DNA of 64,000 nucleotides from Allolobophora icterica (lineage: Eukaryota; Annelida; Clitellata; Crassiclitellata; Lumbricidae). The position numbers and the translations under genes are program-made. Location of the stretch: the NCBI GenBank assembly GCA_963556255.1, contig OY744610.1, positions 15,263,339-15,327,338 on the forward strand, written 5' to 3'. Each line of letters opens with the position of its first letter. The stretch's first letter is position 1. The notes under the pieces were generated by a model. That model was not told the origin of the DNA and ran no database searches. It saw nothing but the letters and a program-made list of their open reading frames with translations. Shown piece after piece: positions 41,381 to 50,596 of the stretch.

Positions 41381-41794
41381 ATGATTATCGTAACGAAGAG
41401 AAGATTTACTAAAAGATACGTCGTAGGAGGCGCAGGGATATTTGATACGATGTCTGGATTTTTCAAAAGAATGTTAACCTCAAACGTTGCAAGACAGGTA
41501 GCAGCAACCGCGGTAAGTGCGGGAAAAGAGGCTGCAGCGGAGATTAGTAAAAAGGCTATAGATGCTGGAAAGACCCTCGCTATTCATGCGGGAAAGCGAT
41601 TGGTTGATAAAGCAGCCGCAAAAATGTCAGCACCTCCCTATGAAAATACAACGCTTAGTCAAAAGAGTATGGAAACGTTACGGGATGTAATAATTCCTCA
41701 CCCTTCGATGAATATAAATAATTTACTGTCCGGTACTGGCGGCGCTATATCGATCCGAGATTTGGCGCGCGGATCTGGAATGAAGTGGGCTTAA
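41381..41794 (+). CDS. Small basic core/minor-virion protein (element B)
   Basis: 137 residues. Basic N-terminus, VVGGAGIFDTMSGFFKRMLT, then a long Ala/Lys amphipathic helix (VSAGKEAAAEISKKAIDAGK TLAIHAGKR) and a small C-terminal domain ending ISIRDLARGSG. I compare it to adenovirus-type pVI/core proteins by size, charge and position next to the major capsid gene, not by clear homology. Start codon overlaps the TATAAAATG motif at the end of the upstream gene. Intact; frameshifted in A. Confidence 0.6.
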   Translation: MIIVTKRRFTKRYVVGGAGIFDTMSGFFKRMLTSNVARQVAATAVSAGKEAAAEISKKAIDAGKTLAIHAGKRLVDKAAAKMSAPPYENTTLSQKSMETLRDVIIPHPSMNINNLLSGTGGAISIRDLARGSGMKWA

Positions 41795-41818
41795 AAAAAA
41801 TATCTTACCGTATTAAAA

Positions 41819-43126
41819 ATGCAGTCAGATATTCTAAGATTTACTGAAAATACTATCATAGATGAAGGAATTGAGAAATACGAAGTTCACGACTATGAAT
41901 CAGTGTCTGGAACGAATCTAAACACAGCTGGGGAAATTCGTATAAATATCGAGCTTCAAGATTTGTTCAGCCACCCCTCCGAGTCGTATCTGCTTTTCGA
42001 GGGCAGACTGACTAAAGCGGATAATACCGCGTACGTCAATGCAGACGCTGCGACTTTGGCTAACAACGGACTGATGCATCTCTTCAGCCAGATATCCTAT
42101 TCCCTATCGAATCAAGAAATAGAAACCGTGTTTAATCCCGGACAAGCGACAACTATGCTGGGCTTGCTGAAATATCCTAACGACTTCGCTCTCGCACAAG
42201 GACTTAACCAATTATGGACTAAAGACACCGCGGCGACTGCTGTTATTGCCGATAACACAGGATTTGCGATAAGACAAGCGTATCTCATTCGGAAACCGGA
42301 TGCAAAGGGCACATTCAGCTTCATAGTGCCTCTGAAGCATATTTTTGGATTCTGCGAGGACTACGATAAAGTCGTGTACGGTATGAAGCAGACTCTAACG
42401 CTCGTTCGCAAATCGGACGATGACGCTATCTTTAGAGCTCGCGGCGCCGACGATGCGGCTACTGCGGCGGCGAGGGGTAAAGTCAACCTTAGTAAAATTT
42501 CATGGTTTATGCCTCATGTGATTGCGTCCGACATGGAAAGAATGCAGCTGTATGAAATGATCAAAGCGAAGACAACGGCACCAGTAGCCTATCGAGCCCA
42601 TTTTTGCGATACCATAACGGTTCCTCAGTCCACGACATTTAGCTGGCGACTTAGCGTAAAGACGGCATCAGAAAAACCTAGGTACATCGTAGTCGGGTTT
42701 CAAACTAATCGAAGCGGTAATCAACTAGCTAATCCATCAATTTTCGATCATTGTGATATCAAGAACATGTACGCGATGTTGAACCAGAACAAATATCCGG
42801 CATGCGATTACAACCTATCATTCCCGAATCAACAGTTTTCGAGAGCTTACAGAGATGCCGCGACTTTTAGCGAAAAATTCTACGGAATGGACCAGTTGAT
42901 AACTCAGAGCAACATCACTCCAGCAGACTACAAAGACTTATACCCGCTTTTCGTTTTCGATGTAAGTAAGCAATCCGAACGGGTAAAGTCAACGGTTGTA
43001 GACGTTCAGATCAAGGCTACCTTCAATACCGCCGTCCCAGCTGGAACTGAAGCTTATGCACTCGTCATTTCGGATAAATTGTTAAAATTCCAATCAGATG
43101 GAGAGAAAATGAACGTAGTATATTAA
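41819..43126 (+). CDS. Major capsid protein candidate, double-jelly-roll type (element B)
   Basis: 435 residues, start in TATTAAAAATG. Same motif order as the A copy: LANNGLMHLFSQISYSLSNQ, IVPLKHIFGFCEDYDKVVYG, FSWRLSVKTASEKPRYIVVG, SFPNQQFSRAYRDAATFSEK. B has a short insertion (GADDAATAAAR) near the middle. Proposed hexon-like building block of an icosahedral capsid. Confidence 0.75.
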   Translation: MQSDILRFTENTIIDEGIEKYEVHDYESVSGTNLNTAGEIRINIELQDLFSHPSESYLLFEGRLTKADNTAYVNADAATLANNGLMHLFSQISYSLSNQEIETVFNPGQATTMLGLLKYPNDFALAQGLNQLWTKDTAATAVIADNTGFAIRQAYLIRKPDAKGTFSFIVPLKHIFGFCEDYDKVVYGMKQTLTLVRKSDDDAIFRARGADDAATAAARGKVNLSKISWFMPHVIASDMERMQLYEMIKAKTTAPVAYRAHFCDTITVPQSTTFSWRLSVKTASEKPRYIVVGFQTNRSGNQLANPSIFDHCDIKNMYAMLNQNKYPACDYNLSFPNQQFSRAYRDAATFSEKFYGMDQLITQSNITPADYKDLYPLFVFDVSKQSERVKSTVVDVQIKATFNTAVPAGTEAYALVISDKLLKFQSDGEKMNVVY

Positions 43127-43154
43127 AGAAAATCTTTTCTAATATAAAAAGAAC

Positions 43155-43748
43155 ATGAAACTCTTACAACTGAAATCGTTAATGAAGGAACACGGAATAA
43201 AGTCGAGGTATATGAACAAACCCGAACTGCTAAGAATACTCGTTGAGAAGGGTATCTTACCGGAATCAGAATTGCCCGAACCGGCGAAGGAGAAAAGGCA
43301 GGTATTACCTAAGCACGAGTATTTAAAAACTATTAGAAATAATCCTATAAGCGTTGAGATAGTAGACAAAAACACTAACGTAGTCCTCGTCTTCCAATCG
43401 TTGTATAAGGCGAGTATGGCTTTTAAAATCTGTATCCCCACGCTGAAGGCTTATAACGGAAAAGTATGGAGAGAAAGATACGCAACTACGGTGCACGAGA
43501 GCAGCAGCAGTAGTGAGGAGAGTAGTAGTAGTGATGAGGAGAGTACCGTCAGTGAGAGTAGCAGTAGTGAGGAGAGTACCGTCAGTGAGAGTAGCAGCGT
43601 CAGTGAGGAGAGTAGTAGTAGTGAGGAGAGTAGTAGTGAGGAGAGTAGTAGTAGTGAGGAGAGTACCGTCAGTGAGAGTAGCAGTAGTGAGGAGAGTACC
43701 GTCAGTGAGAGTAGCAGTAGTGAGGAGGAGAGTAGTATCCGGAGATAG
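43155..43748 (+). CDS. SAP plus NUMOD1-like protein with Ser/Glu tail (element B)
   Basis: 197 residues. SAP helix pair (LLQLKSLMKEHGIKSRYMNK PELLRILVEKG), NUMOD1-like part (VEIVDKNTNVVLVFQSLYKA ... NGKVWRERYATTV), then about 80 residues of SSSSEESTVSESSSSEE-type repeats encoded by a GAGAGTAGCAGTAGTGAG-like minisatellite (43498-43735). The tail is absent from the A copy and would be a strong casein-kinase-2 substrate. DNA binding is likely. Confidence 0.65.
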   Translation: MKLLQLKSLMKEHGIKSRYMNKPELLRILVEKGILPESELPEPAKEKRQVLPKHEYLKTIRNNPISVEIVDKNTNVVLVFQSLYKASMAFKICIPTLKAYNGKVWRERYATTVHESSSSSEESSSSDEESTVSESSSSEESTVSESSSVSEESSSSEESSSEESSSSEESTVSESSSSEESTVSESSSSEEESSIRR

Positions 43749-43815
43749 CGACGTTTTTGAGCTCGAGGTTTTTGACTTCGACGTTTTTAAGCTCGAGGTG
43801 TTCGAGTTGTTTTAA

Positions 43816-43843
43816 ATTTTCAATGACGCTTCTCATTGAAAAT
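43816..43843. terminator. Perfect hairpin between convergent genes (element B)
   Basis: ATTTTCAATGA and TCATTGAAAAT flank a 6-base loop between the 3' ends of the SAP gene (plus) and fibre gene (minus). Same position as the hairpin in A at 27351-27386, unrelated sequence. Confidence 0.6.
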
Positions 43844-43898
43844 CTTAATCATCGTACACAACCTCATCCTCCGCTACAGCTATGCTGATAAGCGATCA

Positions 43899-44936
43899 CT
43901 AAGGTCGCAAGAATGCCGCTGAAAAGTCTCTAGCTATTATGTTTGTTGCGATGGACGAATAAACGAATATCTCGAGGTAATCGGTACCGGTTAGAAAAAC
44001 TATGGTACTTCCAGTTGAATTGTTATGCGCAATTCCCGTACCCCCTCCACCCGCAATTTGCATGTGCGGCACCCCGTTTTTATACAGGAAGACGTTAGCA
44101 AAAGCGGTATTACTCGCGCTACAAAATTCTATGTACGTCGTAACGAAATAGTATCCGGCTTTACCAGGAGTGAAACGAGTCGGTCCTGTACTGTTATCAC
44201 TACTATCGGTATTGAATCTTACTCTATCGAAAGAAACTATTGTGTGAGTTTTAGCGACTATGGCTTGGTGAGATGTAGTGTAAACGCTAAAGGCGGGTCC
44301 GACTGCGGTCGTATCAACATATTTTTTAGTCGCTGCATCGCCATCGCCGCTGGGATCGCGTAGGCCTGTAATGTGAGCACCATGCATAAAGATGGGTTTA
44401 TGCACGTTTATTTTAGACGGAGGATTACCATCCATTGACTTAACCATCTCTAAGACGGTTTCATCATTTATTCTAAAACGAAATCCATCCGTCGATTGCG
44501 ATATAATCGGTTGGTTTAATCGACCTTCTATTTTATTCGTTGTATTTCCTAAAAATATAATAAAAGCTTTATTTCCAACCAAATCCTTACATCCCATCCT
44601 CCGCGTAAGCTCCCTACCGATGCTTAAGAGTAAGTCGCCAGTCATGGTATCACCAGTTTTAGACACTTTTAGATTATCGTTGGACGGTACATCGGCGCGA
44701 TTCGTTAACAAATCTATGGCTTGTCCCCGACTTAGAGCCTCATCCATTCCTGCTTCCGAAGTGTTCGTTGTAGGTAGACCTCTAATGCTGTAACCACCCA
44801 TTTTTAAATTTCCCGTGAAGGCGTTCGTTCCATCTAACCTAACAAAAGTATTATTTACCTGAGTCAGCGTAACGCCTCCAGTCACTATTCTTTCAACTGA
44901 CGCAGCAGCAGTTCGTCCAAATTTATCAACAGGCAT
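43899..44936 (-). CDS. Fibre-like protein with phage-type repeats and C1q-like head (element B)
   Basis: 345 residues. Fibre repeats (FVRLDGTNAFTGNLKMGGYS; SKTGDTMTGDLLLS; GDGDAATKKYVD) followed by the C1q/TNF-like head (FTPGKAGYYFVTTYIEFC ... NVFLYKNG ... DYLEIFVYS). The head differs from that of A at only about nine of ~130 positions, far closer than the other structural genes. Probable vertex spike; receptor unknown. Confidence 0.75.
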   Translation of the reverse strand: MPVDKFGRTAAASVERIVTGGVTLTQVNNTFVRLDGTNAFTGNLKMGGYSIRGLPTTNTSEAGMDEALSRGQAIDLLTNRADVPSNDNLKVSKTGDTMTGDLLLSIGRELTRRMGCKDLVGNKAFIIFLGNTTNKIEGRLNQPIISQSTDGFRFRINDETVLEMVKSMDGNPPSKINVHKPIFMHGAHITGLRDPSGDGDAATKKYVDTTAVGPAFSVYTTSHQAIVAKTHTIVSFDRVRFNTDSSDNSTGPTRFTPGKAGYYFVTTYIEFCSASNTAFANVFLYKNGVPHMQIAGGGGTGIAHNNSTGSTIVFLTGTDYLEIFVYSSIATNIIARDFSAAFLRP

Positions 44937-44961
44937 GTTTTTGTATACACGATATAATTAT

Positions 44962-45387
44962 TTAACGTAGTTCGTTTATAACTTCTTGAAATTTACAACC
45001 ATCGTTGCATGTTTTCTTCAATACGTACAGACATAAATGACCGCAAAACACTTGACCGTCTTTTTGTATTCGCTCGCTGTTGTAAAGCAGCGGTCTTTGT
45101 AGATAGTTTATTAATTCCGTAGGGGGAGGAAGACCGTAACTATCGAAATATATTTTCTCGTTACCGTTCTTTAAAAAGCCGACCCAATGGTTGCCTACCC
45201 CATTAGAATCGTCTAGGTTTAATATCCCACACTCATTCCGTCTAGGTTTTTTCGGCAGCTCGTCTCGTAAGAACACACCTCTAAAATTCGGAATATTCAG
45301 CTTCTTCGCAGCATCCAATAATTCAAAATTCGTTAGCGGTTGATTTGGAAGAACTACGCCTTCGACATCGATTTGTTTAACGCTCAT
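44962..45387 (-). CDS. PRO: Adenain-like cysteine protease (element B)
   Basis: 141 residues, start in TATAAAATGAGC. Catalytic His in GNHWVGF, Asp in YFDSYG, Cys in FCGHLCLYVL. The stop codon of PolB and this start are one base apart, so PolB and protease are tightly packed but not fused. Intact. Confidence 0.9.
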   Translation of the reverse strand: MSVKQIDVEGVVLPNQPLTNFELLDAAKKLNIPNFRGVFLRDELPKKPRRNECGILNLDDSNGVGNHWVGFLKNGNEKIYFDSYGLPPPTELINYLQRPLLYNSERIQKDGQVFCGHLCLYVLKKTCNDGCKFQEVINELR

Positions 45388-45388
45388 T

Positions 45389-48300
45389 TTATATTAGAGA
45401 ATAATGACCATATGCTAAAGTATGGACACCGTCTTGCTGAATCACTCGTTTATCATCGTCGGCTGAGAGAGCCACCTTGTTGACTTCTTCGGTGTAGATT
45501 TCGTGAAGGTGGGATCGAATGACATTCATCTTTCTCGATTGGTCTCGTTTGGTGAACAAGCAGTCTCTGTAATCTTCGTGAGTTATAGATTTCTTGACGA
45601 CATTCTTTTTCACACCTTTACATTTCTTGTGGTCTACTCCAGCCATCTTGTACGAATACAGTTTCGATCTTAAACCTACAAACTCTTCGATCTTTTTTCC
45701 AGCCGCTTCGTCTTTAAACATACCAATAACCTTTTTATTTATACCAGTTTCTATACCGGATGGATGGTCCTTAGGATAGTCGCTAGTGTCGAACCTGCTT
45801 CTAATGTCAGGCGCTATATCGGCGTAGAAGTCTTCGGTCTTAATTTCATAAGCTAGAGAATCCGTATCCGTAAAAAGTAACTTTGCTCTATCTTCGTACT
45901 TTTTCTTGATGTAATTATAGTGGAAATCGAACATTATCGTCTTACTCAAGTCTAAAATACACATACCGAGATATATAGGTTTGTTGTAATATAGTTTCGT
46001 GCGTTTCATATGAATGGCGATTAGGTTTTCATCAAAAATAGTTCGAGTGTCGTAGCTCGTTTTCGCCGCTAGTTTTATGGCTTGCTTCTCGCTGGAAACT
46101 AGTTTTATGTCTACTCGAGATTCTATATTTTCACACGTCTTCCCAAACACACTATTATTCATTAGTTTGAAAAAGTCTTTCTCGAAATCGTTGGTGGCTC
46201 TGGTCCTCAGGTTGGTATTCAGATCGATATAGCTTTTCAGCCAGGCACTTTCTTCAAACTTAATTCCACGATGAATTTTGGTTATCTTCAAACCTAGGCT
46301 TTCGTACAGCTTTAAATTTTCGTGATGGACTATGTACTTTACTTTATCGTTCAGGTTTGGAATGAGTTTAGGCACAGTCGAAGATTCGGGTGTAATATTC
46401 TCAGGGGCGAGAGGATAGTCGTTGTGAAGATCGTGTAAATCTCTTCGGTATTCCAAGTCCACTTCTAATATACTAGGCGTCGATCTCCAGTCGTTTAGCT
46501 CGTCATTACCCATCCACTGGAACCCGTGAGTTGGTAGATTCTTACACATAGCCCATCCGTACAAATTGTTAGCGTCTAAATAGGTTATAAATGATGAAGG
46601 CTTGCTGTCATCAAACGAGGGCATGTACTTATTGTTCGCCTGCCCATAACGATGTGAAATTGTGCTAACACCGCCTCTTATCCCGTGTTTAACCATTAGT
46701 ATCATATCGTAATCGCTCAACAACTCCAACTCTACTCCGGTCAACTTTAATGCGGCGTCCCAAGCAAGACCCGGAGAAGTATAATACCAAGCGGGGTCTA
46801 GACCATAGTTCTCGCAGCACACGTCTCTAAAATTCTCAAACACGTCGGCGAGCAGGAGAACATCGGACAGGTTATATAAATCGTGGTATTCTCTAAACGT
46901 TTTAAATCCGAATTCGTTCCATACCGCCCGTGCATGGTTGTAGTCTTCATCGCTAATGTCTGAGTCGTTAAGTCTCGAATAGAATGCTGACTTTGGTGGT
47001 AGTTCTGTTTCGTTCAGGCGATCGATGGAATCAACGTGATCGTAAGGATACGCTCCTTTTCGAAGCAAGAGATCGAGCTGATTACCAGAGTAGTGCTTGC
47101 TTATATTTTTACACTGGTCTTTGCTTAGGTTCCTCGATAAAGCGTCGAGACTCGAAGCCATAAATCGAAAACTATCGATGAAACGTAATTCGCGTTTAAC
47201 CTCTACTTCCTTATCTTCTCTACCCACAAACTTATCAACTACAACTTCTCTGCTAAATGAGATGTACTTTTCTTCGTTGCAAGGAATGCAGTTAATCTTT
47301 TCGTTATCATCGCCTCGTAGTTTCTTTACGAATAAATGACTGTCGTATCCGGATAAATTATGTAGCAGTACCGGGATAAACTTAGGGACTCTGTAACGTA
47401 GATTACAAATGTTATGAGCGGCCCCTCTATATTTTCCAGTTAAATGACAGTGGTCTCGAACTCGATCATCGCCTAGTTCGCCTTCGCAAATGTGGCAAAC
47501 AGTAGCCGAGTCGTATAGCTCCTTGTCTTTCTTCCCGAATATCATGTCTTTTGGAAATTTAAATCGCTTGTAAATATCTTTTATATCGTCTATAAGAGTG
47601 TCTATAAATATCTGCGCTACATCATCGTCTTCGTTCTTCGCTGTGAACATTACGGGGGCTCGCGAATATAAGTCGTCGTCGAAACATTTTATGTAATAAC
47701 AGAAAGAACTTGGAATGTGTTTTTGGTATTTGTTGGTGTAGGACGTGTTGGGATCCGGTTGACAGGTGTCTATAGGTTTAATAAAACTTTCGAAATCGGC
47801 GTAAACTACAAAGGGGACCCTCATCTTTCTATAATAATTTTTAAAACTCAACATAGTTCCTGGTTCTGGAAGTTCTATCTTTTGCGCCTCGTGTTGGGAA
47901 CAGTACTCGGCGTGTCTAGTAAGGTATTCTATTCGTGTATAACCGGTTAAACATCTTTTGCAATAGTACATCGAACTATGGTTATGTTCCGTTCGTGTCG
48001 ACATCAATCTGTTAAAGTTCTTTATCCAACAATAATGCTTCTTTTCTCCTTCAGAAATGAGTAATAGATCCACACACCGATCGTTCTCATGCTTCGATAA
48101 ATATAGTGGGAACAGGTTAACATCTTTCTCATAACCAAAAACATTAATACTAACATTATTATTCCTCTCAAACTTACTTATCACGTTAGCATCCGCTGCT
48201 ACTGGGAATTCGATGCCGGACCAATTAAGTTCCTCAGACTGTCTAATTAATTCTTTCGTAATTCTTTCCGAATCTCTCCCAACAGGGTTTAAGGCTCTCG

Positions 48301-49180
48301 TTACGCACCACTTGAAACATTCTTCGTCTTCGTTCTTCATATTAATAATCCCCTTTTTACTCGCCAAACATTTCGGTAGTGGAATGTAAGAACTACCTTT
48401 CAACGGTTTATAAACAACCGTGTTGATTTCAAATTTTTGAACCGCTCTGAGTCGCCAGTTGCTGCCGCGCATCTGGAAGGCAGCCATCGACTCAATAATT
48501 TTATCTTTCGCGTTGTTATAAATTTCGTTTACATCGGTAGAGTCTAGAATCACCTCAGTCCTTGAAACGAACGGAAAATCTTTAGCATCTACTTGTCCAG
48601 TCTTCATGTCAACGCGCTCCATTGTGCAGGTAAGGACAAAGTTGGTCTTTGTCTGACGATTTTTCAACAACAAGTCGACCGTCTGTACTCGAACGGTGTT
48701 AAGAAAAGATGTGGCATCGATACCCTTAGCTCCCTCGACCGTGTATTGTTTCGTGAAGCCCTTGATAGCCGAAGCCGTTTGATGAATTTCAAACTTTGGT
48801 TTATTAATTATTTTCCTAAAATATGAAGTAATTTTTGTTCGCATTACCCCAAAGTTCTCCTTTACGATTTTCATCGGTTGCTTAGGTATGTTCCTTTCAA
48901 TCACCTTAGCACATGTATTAATAGCTGACATAGTTTTGTCGTATACTTTTCGTGCTGTTGAGGGTGTGGTTTCAACCGGTGTAAAATATGAGGGAATTAG
49001 CGTTTGGGTCTCGTTTGCTTTGATTTTAGCAATCAACTCCGCTTTCCGCAGTCGCGTATATCCAGCCAAGCCGCTCTGCTTGGCGATTTTTCTTAATTCG
49101 ATAACAGTTTTCTTCGAGTATTCCATTTTATATTGGAGTGATGTTCCTTTAAGCTGTTTTAAGAAAATATTTTCATTCAT
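45389..49180 (-). CDS. POLB: Protein-primed family B DNA polymerase (element B)
   Basis: 1263 residues from the ATG at 49180 (TATATAAAATG); a second TATAAAATG start at 49126 gives an 18-residue shorter form. Order: SAP-like helix pair (~26-53); N-terminal domain with GSSYIPLP (~263) and DEECFKWC (~285); C2HC finger (~407-427); exonuclease motifs DFE (462-464), YDSH (612-615) and YNLSD (769-773), with an endonuclease-VII-like zinc module (C562...C592) inserted; motif A around D869; motif B KLMNNSVFGKT (~1005-1015); motif C DTDS (1105-1108). All catalytic residues are present. It replicates the element using a terminal protein primer; no separate terminal protein is seen, so it may be the N-terminal region. 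Confidence 0.95.
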   Translation of the reverse strand: MNENIFLKQLKGTSLQYKMEYSKKTVIELRKIAKQSGLAGYTRLRKAELIAKIKANETQTLIPSYFTPVETTPSTARKVYDKTMSAINTCAKVIERNIPKQPMKIVKENFGVMRTKITSYFRKIINKPKFEIHQTASAIKGFTKQYTVEGAKGIDATSFLNTVRVQTVDLLLKNRQTKTNFVLTCTMERVDMKTGQVDAKDFPFVSRTEVILDSTDVNEIYNNAKDKIIESMAAFQMRGSNWRLRAVQKFEINTVVYKPLKGSSYIPLPKCLASKKGIINMKNEDEECFKWCVTRALNPVGRDSERITKELIRQSEELNWSGIEFPVAADANVISKFERNNNVSINVFGYEKDVNLFPLYLSKHENDRCVDLLLISEGEKKHYCWIKNFNRLMSTRTEHNHSSMYYCKRCLTGYTRIEYLTRHAEYCSQHEAQKIELPEPGTMLSFKNYYRKMRVPFVVYADFESFIKPIDTCQPDPNTSYTNKYQKHIPSSFCYYIKCFDDDLYSRAPVMFTAKNEDDDVAQIFIDTLIDDIKDIYKRFKFPKDMIFGKKDKELYDSATVCHICEGELGDDRVRDHCHLTGKYRGAAHNICNLRYRVPKFIPVLLHNLSGYDSHLFVKKLRGDDNEKINCIPCNEEKYISFSREVVVDKFVGREDKEVEVKRELRFIDSFRFMASSLDALSRNLSKDQCKNISKHYSGNQLDLLLRKGAYPYDHVDSIDRLNETELPPKSAFYSRLNDSDISDEDYNHARAVWNEFGFKTFREYHDLYNLSDVLLLADVFENFRDVCCENYGLDPAWYYTSPGLAWDAALKLTGVELELLSDYDMILMVKHGIRGGVSTISHRYGQANNKYMPSFDDSKPSSFITYLDANNLYGWAMCKNLPTHGFQWMGNDELNDWRSTPSILEVDLEYRRDLHDLHNDYPLAPENITPESSTVPKLIPNLNDKVKYIVHHENLKLYESLGLKITKIHRGIKFEESAWLKSYIDLNTNLRTRATNDFEKDFFKLMNNSVFGKTCENIESRVDIKLVSSEKQAIKLAAKTSYDTRTIFDENLIAIHMKRTKLYYNKPIYLGMCILDLSKTIMFDFHYNYIKKKYEDRAKLLFTDTDSLAYEIKTEDFYADIAPDIRSRFDTSDYPKDHPSGIETGINKKVIGMFKDEAAGKKIEEFVGLRSKLYSYKMAGVDHKKCKGVKKNVVKKSITHEDYRDCLFTKRDQSRKMNVIRSHLHEIYTEEVNKVALSADDDKRVIQQDGVHTLAYGHYSLI

Positions 49181-49405
49181 TTTATATACACAAGAAAAAA
49201 GTTTGTGATGATGATAATGATATAAGACGACGATGGATTGACGACCTCGACACTCGGGTCTATGACGCCCGTAAAAGAGATTCATTGTTCTATTGTTGTC
49301 ATATGCTGAGGCTGTATGAATGTTCATCGTATGATATCACGCGGATTAGTTTGCGTATTGCTCGTAGGCGAAACAACCACATATGGCTAGTTTTTTGCCC
49401 GTTTA

Positions 49406-49676
49406 CTGCGTAGTTAGTTTCAACGAATGCGGCGTCGCCCTATGAGGGGCTTGTGGGGCATCATACCCCGTGTCTATAGGTTCGTGCACGCAGGCTTGGC
49501 GTTTTACCTAGTTATTGGGTGATTTTATTTTTCCCCTGTCTGTAGGTTCGTGCACGCTGAGGATTTTTAACCTATGCTACTGGTTAGAGATCGTTTTCTA
49601 ACCTATAGGAGAGGATTCGAACCCAGGATTAGGTTAAAATCGCCAAAATCGCTAGCTGCCGATCTTCCTATCTACT
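49406..49676 (-). repeat. Polinton B right terminal inverted repeat
   Basis: Reverse complement of 33732-34002, identical where I compared it apart from one base near the inner end. Between it and PolB (49181-49405) I see no gene. Confidence 0.95.
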
Positions 49677-49682
49677 CCCACT
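49677..49682. repeat. Target-site duplication of Polinton B, right copy
   Basis: CCCACT, matching 33726-33731, directly after the right terminus CCTATCTACT. Confidence 0.95.
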
Positions 49683-49765
49683 AAAATGTAAAACGACGAT
49701 TTAGGATTCGTGTTAGTCGCAGTCTGTGCTGTGTTCACCTGTATCTTCACGAGGAGTTCTTCCAT
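49677..49765 (-). pseudogene. Penton-like protein of element A, 5' part
   Basis: Start ATG at 49765 (in TAAAAATGG) and about 29 codons ending inside the CCCACT target duplication. The N-terminal arm (VNTAQTATNTNPKSSFYIL) corresponds to the start of the intact B protein at 38028. The rest of the gene is at 33731-33014, on the other side of element B, in the same frame. Confidence 0.88.
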
Positions 49766-49780
49766 TTTTACTAGTATATT

Positions 49781-50562
49781 TTATTTTAATTCAGGGATGT
49801 AAAATTCATCTAATCCACAACGGTATTTACCGCTGCTCCTTTCACTCGTTAAGTCGATAACTACGAATTGATGCGGTTGTTTCCACGACTCCACGCATAG
49901 TTTTTTAAATTCCTCTATAGACATGTCCGTACTTACATGATCGTTGTAGATATGGGAAACGTTCTTCATGTCTTGGGGAAATAAACAAATAAAGTTTGCG
50001 TTCTCTCTGATAGTCTGCCTAGGCAATTTAAAATAATTCTGGGCGAGGTACAAACAGTCGACGTTACTATGCCTGCCCCTGATATAATACGTTTCGCATT
50101 TGTTCTGCTTTTCTAATTGTAAATCATCAAAAATCATCAAGTTCTTCTTGTCACGGCTCAACTCTCTCGGATCCGGTACATCTTCCCCGGATTCGTAAAA
50201 TCTGCATTCGATATCCGACTTGTCTCTTAAATTTTTCGCTATCTCTTCAACAACGCATGCTGGAGAAATATTAGACCTCATTATCTCATCTCGAATGTTA
50301 AACAGCTTGATGATCGTTTTTTTGGTAGTTTTTCTTCGAATGCCTTCTTAAGAATTTTGTACTCCGGTTGAAATAGAGATTTTCCGAATACTTGCAAATT
50401 GTCATAGTCGAGCCATCCGGGTCTCAAAAGTAAGTTTAACAATAACGTCGTCTTACCACATCCCGATTTTCCTACTATTACACCCCTTATACTTTTAGGT
50501 AATAGGTTGATATTAAATCTTTTCAACGATAAATCGTTCCACGTTAAGTCTTTCACCTCCAT
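49781..50562 (-). pseudogene. ATP: Packaging ATPase of element A, frameshifted
   Basis: Walker A GKSGCGKTT lies in the upstream frame (50562 down to the A/T run). Walker B LMIFDD and YLAQNYFKLPRQTIRENANF lie in the downstream frame (50317 to 49781). The shift falls in a homopolymer (seven T on the plus strand, 50317-50323), where one base is missing relative to element B. A sequencing error in the run is possible. Start in TATTTAAAATGG, divergent from the PLA2 gene. Confidence 0.85.
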
Positions 50563-50596
50563 TTTAAATATATAAAACTTCTATATTAAAACTGAA

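Larger units (their letters stand above)
33732..49676 (-). mobile_element. Polinton/Maverick (adintovirus-type) element B, nested in A
   Basis: Complete 15,945-bp element with termini AGTAGATAGG...CCTATCTACT, 271-bp inverted repeats that I see differing only near the inner end, and a 6-bp duplication. Gene order from PolB (right) to the 233-residue protein (left) is the same as in A but reversed, hence inserted in the opposite orientation. All genes except the DUF8207-like one have uninterrupted frames, so B is the younger copy and possibly close to competent. Insertion into A's penton gene proves the order of arrival. Confidence 0.96.

Noticed and set aside
50310..50325. A AAA AAA run considered as programmed frameshift in the ATPase gene of A
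   Set aside because: The intact B gene has no such site and element A is otherwise decayed; a lost base in a homopolymer is simpler.
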